A DNA stretch of 9,062 nt, from positions 1-9,062 of the forward strand of contig JAZNBI010000113.1 of NCBI GenBank assembly GCA_045586995.1, read 5' to 3'. Positions 6,112 through 9,062 of this stretch are shown one piece after another. Both the position numbers and the translations under genes were made by a program. The notes below the pieces were generated by a model. That model saw nothing but the letters and a program-made list of their open reading frames with translations, had not been told where the DNA came from and searched no databases. The stretch is from JAZNBI01 sp045586995. Its GTDB lineage: Bacteria; Bacillota; Clostridia; Oscillospirales; CAG-272. The first letter of the stretch is position 1. The number at the start of each line of letters is the position of its first letter.

Positions 6112-7838
6112 TTTGTTCCCTCCGAATCAGTATTCTTTGAACGTATATATTCAACTATATCGACGCTATAATCTACCGCCTTTAATTGCGTCATAATATA
6201 ATATCCGTCGCAGTTATCATGAATTTTATCTATAATACCCTTTATATAGGACGCGCAAATTACCTTGGCATCATCCGCGGTACATTCTTTAAGCTTGGCA
6301 ACAACATCATCGGGAATTTTAATGCCCGGCACCTCGTTATTAAGGAAAAGCGCATTTTTATATCCTACCGGAGGCATTATTCCGGCAATTATTTTACAAT
6401 TTAAACGCTGCTTTGCAAGCAAATACTTTTCGATATTTTCATCGGAAAATATCGGTTGAGTAAAAAGCATCTCCGCGCCGCAATCGATTTTTTTCTCCGC
6501 ACGTCTAAGCTCTGCATCAAAGTTTGGCGCATTTATATTAAGAGCCGCAAAAATATTATATGGATTTGATGCAAAAACATTGAGATTTAAGCTTTTTACA
6601 AACTCTATCAGCTTAAAAGAATTAAATCCGAAAACATTTCGAGTCCCTTCTCTGTCGGGCAGAGCTACGCCGTCGCCCGTTATAACGAGGACATTATTGA
6701 TTCCTTCTATATTTGCGCCGACAAGGTCACCCTTTATGGCAATTTGATTTTTATCTCGGCAGCAAAGATGCGGTATGGTACGTATTCCCACGATGCGTTC
6801 AACAAGCGACGAGATCATAAAGCTGTTGGCACGCGACTTTCCAAGCGGAGAATCGGGAAAGGTAATAAAATCCGCGCCCGCGTTTTTAAGCTTTTGTGAT
6901 GCCGTTAAAGTATATGTAACATCCGTACTCGCAGGTGTATTAAGCTCAACGGCAATAATAGTTTTGTTAAAATCCGCTCTGTGAGCTTTTTGAGGAATTG
7001 TAACCGAAATCGGATTTTGCACGTTATTAGCTTTACAGCTTGCGGATTTTTTAATAAACGCGCGCAGATGCTCCGGAGTTGTTCCGCAACAACCTCCGAC
7101 CGCCTTAACACCGAGAGAATAAATTTCAGACAGACGGTCGGAAAAATATTCGGGATTGTCAAAATAAACCGTTCTTCCGTTTTGCAGCATAGGATAGCCC
7201 GCATTGGGCATTGCAATAAGATCATATTTATTAATAGGAAGAGTTTCAATCAAGCGCAGCATATGCACAGGGCCGCAACCGCAATTCAAGCCCTCAAAAT
7301 CCGCGCCGTATTCAAGCGCCTTGTCAAGCAGGTCTACATAATATCCCCCTTGACTTGTATATCCGTCTTGATTGACCGAAAAAGAAAATATAACCGTAGC
7401 GGAAGGCACCCTGCTCTTTATGTATGACGGTAAATCGCGCAACGCTTCAATATCGCCCAGCGTTTCAAAAAGAAAATTTTTCATTCCCAAATTCAGGAAC
7501 ATATCAAGCGTCTTTTTATAGTCATCCGAAGCATCCTCGGACAAAATCGGTCCGATATCGGCAAACACATCGACATTCTTGCCTTTTGCCGCTTCCATGG
7601 CGAGCGAGCAGCCCGCGCACAAAATCATTCCCAAACGCGAATCGTCCTTGATCGTAGATGCGTTAGCCCCAAAGGTATTTGTCTTTATCGCGTTGACACC
7701 GGCTGCAATATATTCATTATGTATACGCAAAACCGCATCGGGATTTTCAATATTTGCATTTTCCGGATCGGCGGATATATTAATTAAGGAAGAATAGTAT
7801 GTTCCAAACGCCCCGTCAAATATAAAACCGTTTATCAA
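6108..7838 (-). CDS. Homocysteine S-methyltransferase / methylenetetrahydrofolate reductase fusion (YitJ-like)
   Basis: Cytoplasmic two-domain enzyme of 576 residues, a normal length for the bifunctional family. Residues 1-265 form the homocysteine-binding TIM barrel of the MetH/BHMT type: FDGAFGT (7-13), IKTNTFGAN (51-59), FADIGP (92-97) and the zinc site, Cys186 in GLNCGCGP and Cys250-Cys251 in GGCCGTTPEHLRAF. Residues about 290-570 form a MetF-like flavin barrel that makes 5-methyl-THF from methylene-THF: VELNTP with candidate catalytic Glu298, PHLCCRDKN (356-364), NNVLVITGD (381-389), FTQPIF and AGIMPP. It has no pterin-binding, cobalamin-binding or reactivation domain. The start is TTG at 7838: AGGAG (7851-7847) lies 8 bases upstream, and the next residues read straight into the DGA motif. 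It sits 11 bp after the hydrolase gene and overlaps the pterin methyltransferase by 4 bases. The two products together hold MetH modules 1 and 2. Whether the methyl donor is a corrinoid protein or another compound cannot be told from sequence. Confidence 0.92.
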   Translation of the reverse strand: MINGFIFDGAFGTYYSSLINISADPENANIENPDAVLRIHNEYIAAGVNAIKTNTFGANASTIKDDSRLGMILCAGCSLAMEAAKGKNVDVFADIGPILSEDASDDYKKTLDMFLNLGMKNFLFETLGDIEALRDLPSYIKSRVPSATVIFSFSVNQDGYTSQGGYYVDLLDKALEYGADFEGLNCGCGPVHMLRLIETLPINKYDLIAMPNAGYPMLQNGRTVYFDNPEYFSDRLSEIYSLGVKAVGGCCGTTPEHLRAFIKKSASCKANNVQNPISVTIPQKAHRADFNKTIIAVELNTPASTDVTYTLTASQKLKNAGADFITFPDSPLGKSRANSFMISSLVERIVGIRTIPHLCCRDKNQIAIKGDLVGANIEGINNVLVITGDGVALPDREGTRNVFGFNSFKLIEFVKSLNLNVFASNPYNIFAALNINAPNFDAELRRAEKKIDCGAEMLFTQPIFSDENIEKYLLAKQRLNCKIIAGIMPPVGYKNALFLNNEVPGIKIPDDVVAKLKECTADDAKVICASYIKGIIDKIHDNCDGYYIMTQLKAVDYSVDIVEYIRSKNTDSEGTK

Positions 7839-7846
7839 GAAAGCTT

Positions 7847-7851
7847 CTCCT
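7847..7851 (-). promoter_or_regulatory. Ribosome binding site for a TTG start
   Basis: AGGAG on the minus strand overlaps the TAG stop of the hydrolase gene (7852-7850) and lies 8 bases before TTG 7838. The next in-frame ATG (codon 71) is far inside the homocysteine-binding domain, beyond the conserved FDGAFGT motif, so TTG is the real start. A weak start codon coupled to an upstream stop suggests expression set by translation of the hydrolase. Confidence 0.75.
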
Positions 7852-8755
7852 AATCTTTAAAAATAATATTCTCTCCGTCACATTCAAAAACAAGCGTTCC
7901 AGAAATATCAGTGCGATAATACGTAATTCCGGCATCTTTAAGACGTTTTATAACTTCGTTGCTCGGATGATCGTAGTCATTACCCTCTCCAACACTTATT
8001 GCGGCAATATCGGGAGAAAGAACATCAAGAAAATTCTCTCCGCTCGATGTGATCGAGCCGTGATGACCGAGCTTTAAAAAATCGCAATCGAGAAAATCAG
8101 CATGGAACTTATTCAACACTTCATTTTCCGAAAGTACTTCGGCATCTCCCGTAAACATAAAGACCTTTTTGCCGTATTTTACGCGAAGCATTATGCTGTA
8201 ATCGTTCATCTCACTATATTCATCCGAGCTTGGCGCAACAACGGTTACGTCAAGGTCGCCAATCGAAAACTGATTTCCCACAACCGCCTTTTGAACGTTT
8301 GACGTCGATTTTTCCAGCTCGCTGATCATAGCGTTGTAAGTCACTGTGTTTGTTGTTACGTCGGGCATCAAAACATTCTCAACTTCAAAATCACGTATAA
8401 TCATATCCGCTCCGCCGATATGGTCGGCATGAGGATGTGTGAACACCGCATATTCAAATGATTTAATACCATAGCTTGACAAATAGGTCTTAAGCTTACT
8501 TTCGCTTGAATTTGTGCCCGCATCAATAAGCATATTTCCCGACGGTGTCCGTATGAGAATAGCGTCGCCTTGACCCACGTCAATAATATGAACCTCAATT
8601 GAATCGGTAACCTCTTTGTCCCTGTCAATAAGGTTTAGCTTATTTCCGATGTCGAATTCATTGTATCCCCAAAAAGCCAAAACAGCAACTATTAAGGAAA
8701 CGACAAATCTTAAAAGCTTTCTTTTCTTTCTTTTACCCAATTTGTTTTTTGCCAT
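7850..8755 (-). CDS. Membrane-anchored ComEC-like metallo-beta-lactamase-fold hydrolase
   Basis: A 301-residue protein with a very basic N-terminus (KRKKRK, 8-13), one hydrophobic segment (about 14-30) and then a metallo-beta-lactamase domain. The topology predicts a signal anchor with the catalytic domain outside the membrane. Metal-site motifs are complete: IIDVGQGDAILI (57-68), THPHADH (106-112), Asp204 in FTGDAE, His231 in LGHHGS and DHPS (262-265). This set is characteristic of the C-terminal domain of the competence protein ComEC and its stand-alone relatives. The ComEC channel domain is absent, so it is not a DNA uptake channel. Nuclease or phosphodiesterase activity is possible from the family, but the substrate is unknown. 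ATG 8755 is preferred over 8815 because GGAG (8765-8762) lies 6 bases upstream and the promoter -10 box (8792-8787) lies between the two candidates. It is the first gene of the methyltransferase operon, which is unusual company for this family. Confidence 0.9.
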   Translation of the reverse strand: MAKNKLGKRKKRKLLRFVVSLIVAVLAFWGYNEFDIGNKLNLIDRDKEVTDSIEVHIIDVGQGDAILIRTPSGNMLIDAGTNSSESKLKTYLSSYGIKSFEYAVFTHPHADHIGGADMIIRDFEVENVLMPDVTTNTVTYNAMISELEKSTSNVQKAVVGNQFSIGDLDVTVVAPSSDEYSEMNDYSIMLRVKYGKKVFMFTGDAEVLSENEVLNKFHADFLDCDFLKLGHHGSITSSGENFLDVLSPDIAAISVGEGNDYDHPSNEVIKRLKDAGITYYRTDISGTLVFECDGENIIFKD

Positions 8756-8786
8756 AAAAATCTCCACGTAACATTCTTTTTCGACT

Positions 8787-8815
8787 ATTATACTATATAA
8801 TGATTTCAAAGTCAA
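8787..8815 (-). promoter_or_regulatory. Sigma-A promoter of the hydrolase-methyltransferase operon
   Basis: On the minus strand TTGACT (8815-8810) and TATAAT (8792-8787) are separated by exactly 17 bp. Transcription should start near 8780, giving a leader of only about 25 nt to ATG 8755. That is far too short for a SAM-I, T-box or cobalamin riboswitch, so methionine-responsive control, if any, must come from a protein regulator or act elsewhere. Confidence 0.82.
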
Positions 8816-8862
8816 GAAATACGGGCATTTAATATTCAGCTTAAAATTTTAGAAAAAAGCTA

Positions 8863-8891
8863 TTGACACAAATATCATGTTGTGGTATAAT
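8863..8891 (+). promoter_or_regulatory. Consensus extended -10 promoter of rpsF
   Basis: TTGACA (8863-8868), a 17-bp spacer, then TATAAT (8886-8891) preceded by TGG, i.e. an extended -10 TG element at 8883-8884. Both hexamers are perfect. Such a strong promoter suits a ribosomal protein operon. The start is expected near 8897, leaving about 96 nt of leader. The -35 box lies about 48 bp from the -35 of the divergent operon, so the two promoters are separate and back to back. Confidence 0.9.
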
Positions 8892-8896
8892 TTTAT

Positions 8897-8992
8897 GTCG
8901 ATACGGGATAAATTTGTCAAAATCCCGTCTCCTTACCGCATATAAATCTTATCATGTGTGCGGTCTAATGTCCATAGGGAGGTGTAAAAATT
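8897..8992 (+). promoter_or_regulatory. Structured rpsF leader, candidate S6:S18 autoregulatory element
   Basis: Two hairpins can form between the expected start and the gene. Hairpin 1 pairs ACGGGAT (8903-8909) with ATCCCGT (8922-8928). Hairpin 2 pairs ACCGCATATA (8935-8944) with TGTGTGCGGT (8955-8964), 10 pairs including two G-U. Short CTCC (8929-8932) could also pair with GGAG in the ribosome binding site AGGGAGGTG (8976-8984). Leaders of rpsF in many bacteria bind the S6:S18 complex through a helix with a CCG element, mimicking its 16S rRNA site. The ACCG here and GTGTGCGGT on the other strand resemble that site. Position and motifs support the call. In the simple fold I drew, the CCG is paired rather than bulged, which lowers certainty. 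Confidence 0.5.
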
Positions 8993-9062
8993 ATGGAAAA
9001 GGTAATCAATTCTTATGAAAGTCTGTTCATCGTTGACCTTAGCAACGGAGATGACGCGGTTA
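8993..9062 (+). CDS. rpsF: Ribosomal protein S6, N-terminal fragment cut by window edge
   Basis: Only 23 codons lie in the window: MEKVINSYESLFIVDLSNGD and three more residues (DAV). The pattern of a basic start, YE, then a beta strand FIVD and an acidic turn is the classic S6 N-terminus (compare MRHYEIVFMV in E. coli). The strong ribosome binding site AGGGAGGTG (8976-8984), 8 bases before ATG, and the consensus promoter fit a ribosomal protein. In Firmicutes rpsF normally leads an operon with ssb and rpsR, so those should follow beyond the right edge. S6 binds S18 and sits on the 30S platform. Confidence 0.85.
   Translation, partial: MEKVINSYESLFIVDLSNGDDAV

Noticed and set aside
6981..7427. 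Plus-strand open frame of 148 codons opposite the homocysteine methyltransferase domain
   Set aside because: It is a shadow of the conserved zinc-site region, with no domain and no initiation signals.
8755..8815. Upstream start of the hydrolase at 8815
   Set aside because: Those extra 20 codons span the predicted promoter boxes and transcription start, and GGAG precedes ATG 8755.
1..9062. Mobile element, CRISPR, phage or defence system
   Set aside because: No transposase, integrase, direct or terminal repeats, spacer arrays or defence domains are visible. All genes are ordinary transport, one-carbon, hydrolase or ribosomal genes.

Overview
The window looks like chromosomal DNA of a low-to-moderate GC Gram-positive bacterium, most likely class Clostridia (Bacillota). 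The signs are strong purine-rich ribosome binding sites (GGAGG type), textbook sigma-A promoters with 17-bp spacers, AT-rich intergenic DNA, a lipoprotein-type substrate-binding protein, and a YitJ-like fusion of homocysteine methyltransferase with MetF, which is typical of Firmicutes. There are no mobile elements, CRISPR arrays, tRNA or rRNA genes.

Layout. Eight of the nine genes lie on the minus strand, in two transcription units. Unit 1 (about 5192 down to the left edge) is a peptide ABC importer read in the order oppB, oppC, oppD, oppF, oppA. A good promoter (TTGACA-17-TAAAAT) sits 75 bp upstream of oppB. Gene junctions are tight: stop codons overlap the next ribosome binding site, or coding ends overlap. 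oppA runs off the left edge, so only its first 330 codons are present. Unit 2 (about 8815 down to 5302) has promoter TTGACT-17-TATAAT and three genes: a membrane-anchored ComEC-like metallo-beta-lactamase-fold protein, a homocysteine S-methyltransferase/methylenetetrahydrofolate reductase fusion, and a methyltetrahydrofolate-binding methyltransferase of the AcsE/MetH pterin-domain type. On the plus strand at the right edge, rpsF (ribosomal protein S6) starts, driven by a consensus extended -10 promoter. Its leader of about 95 nt can form two hairpins, which fits an autoregulatory S6:S18-binding leader.

How the genes fit together. OppB/C form the membrane channel, OppD/F the ATPase pair and OppA the peptide receptor, giving a complete importer for oligopeptides. 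In unit 2, the fusion and the pterin-binding protein carry the homocysteine-binding and methyl-folate-binding modules of cobalamin-dependent methionine synthase (MetH) as separate polypeptides, with MetF added. The cobalamin-binding module is absent from the window, so a separate corrinoid protein is expected elsewhere. The most interesting points are this apparent split methionine synthase, its odd operon partner (the ComEC-like hydrolase) with no visible SAM or cobalamin riboswitch, and the structured rpsF leader. I see no convincing wholly new system.
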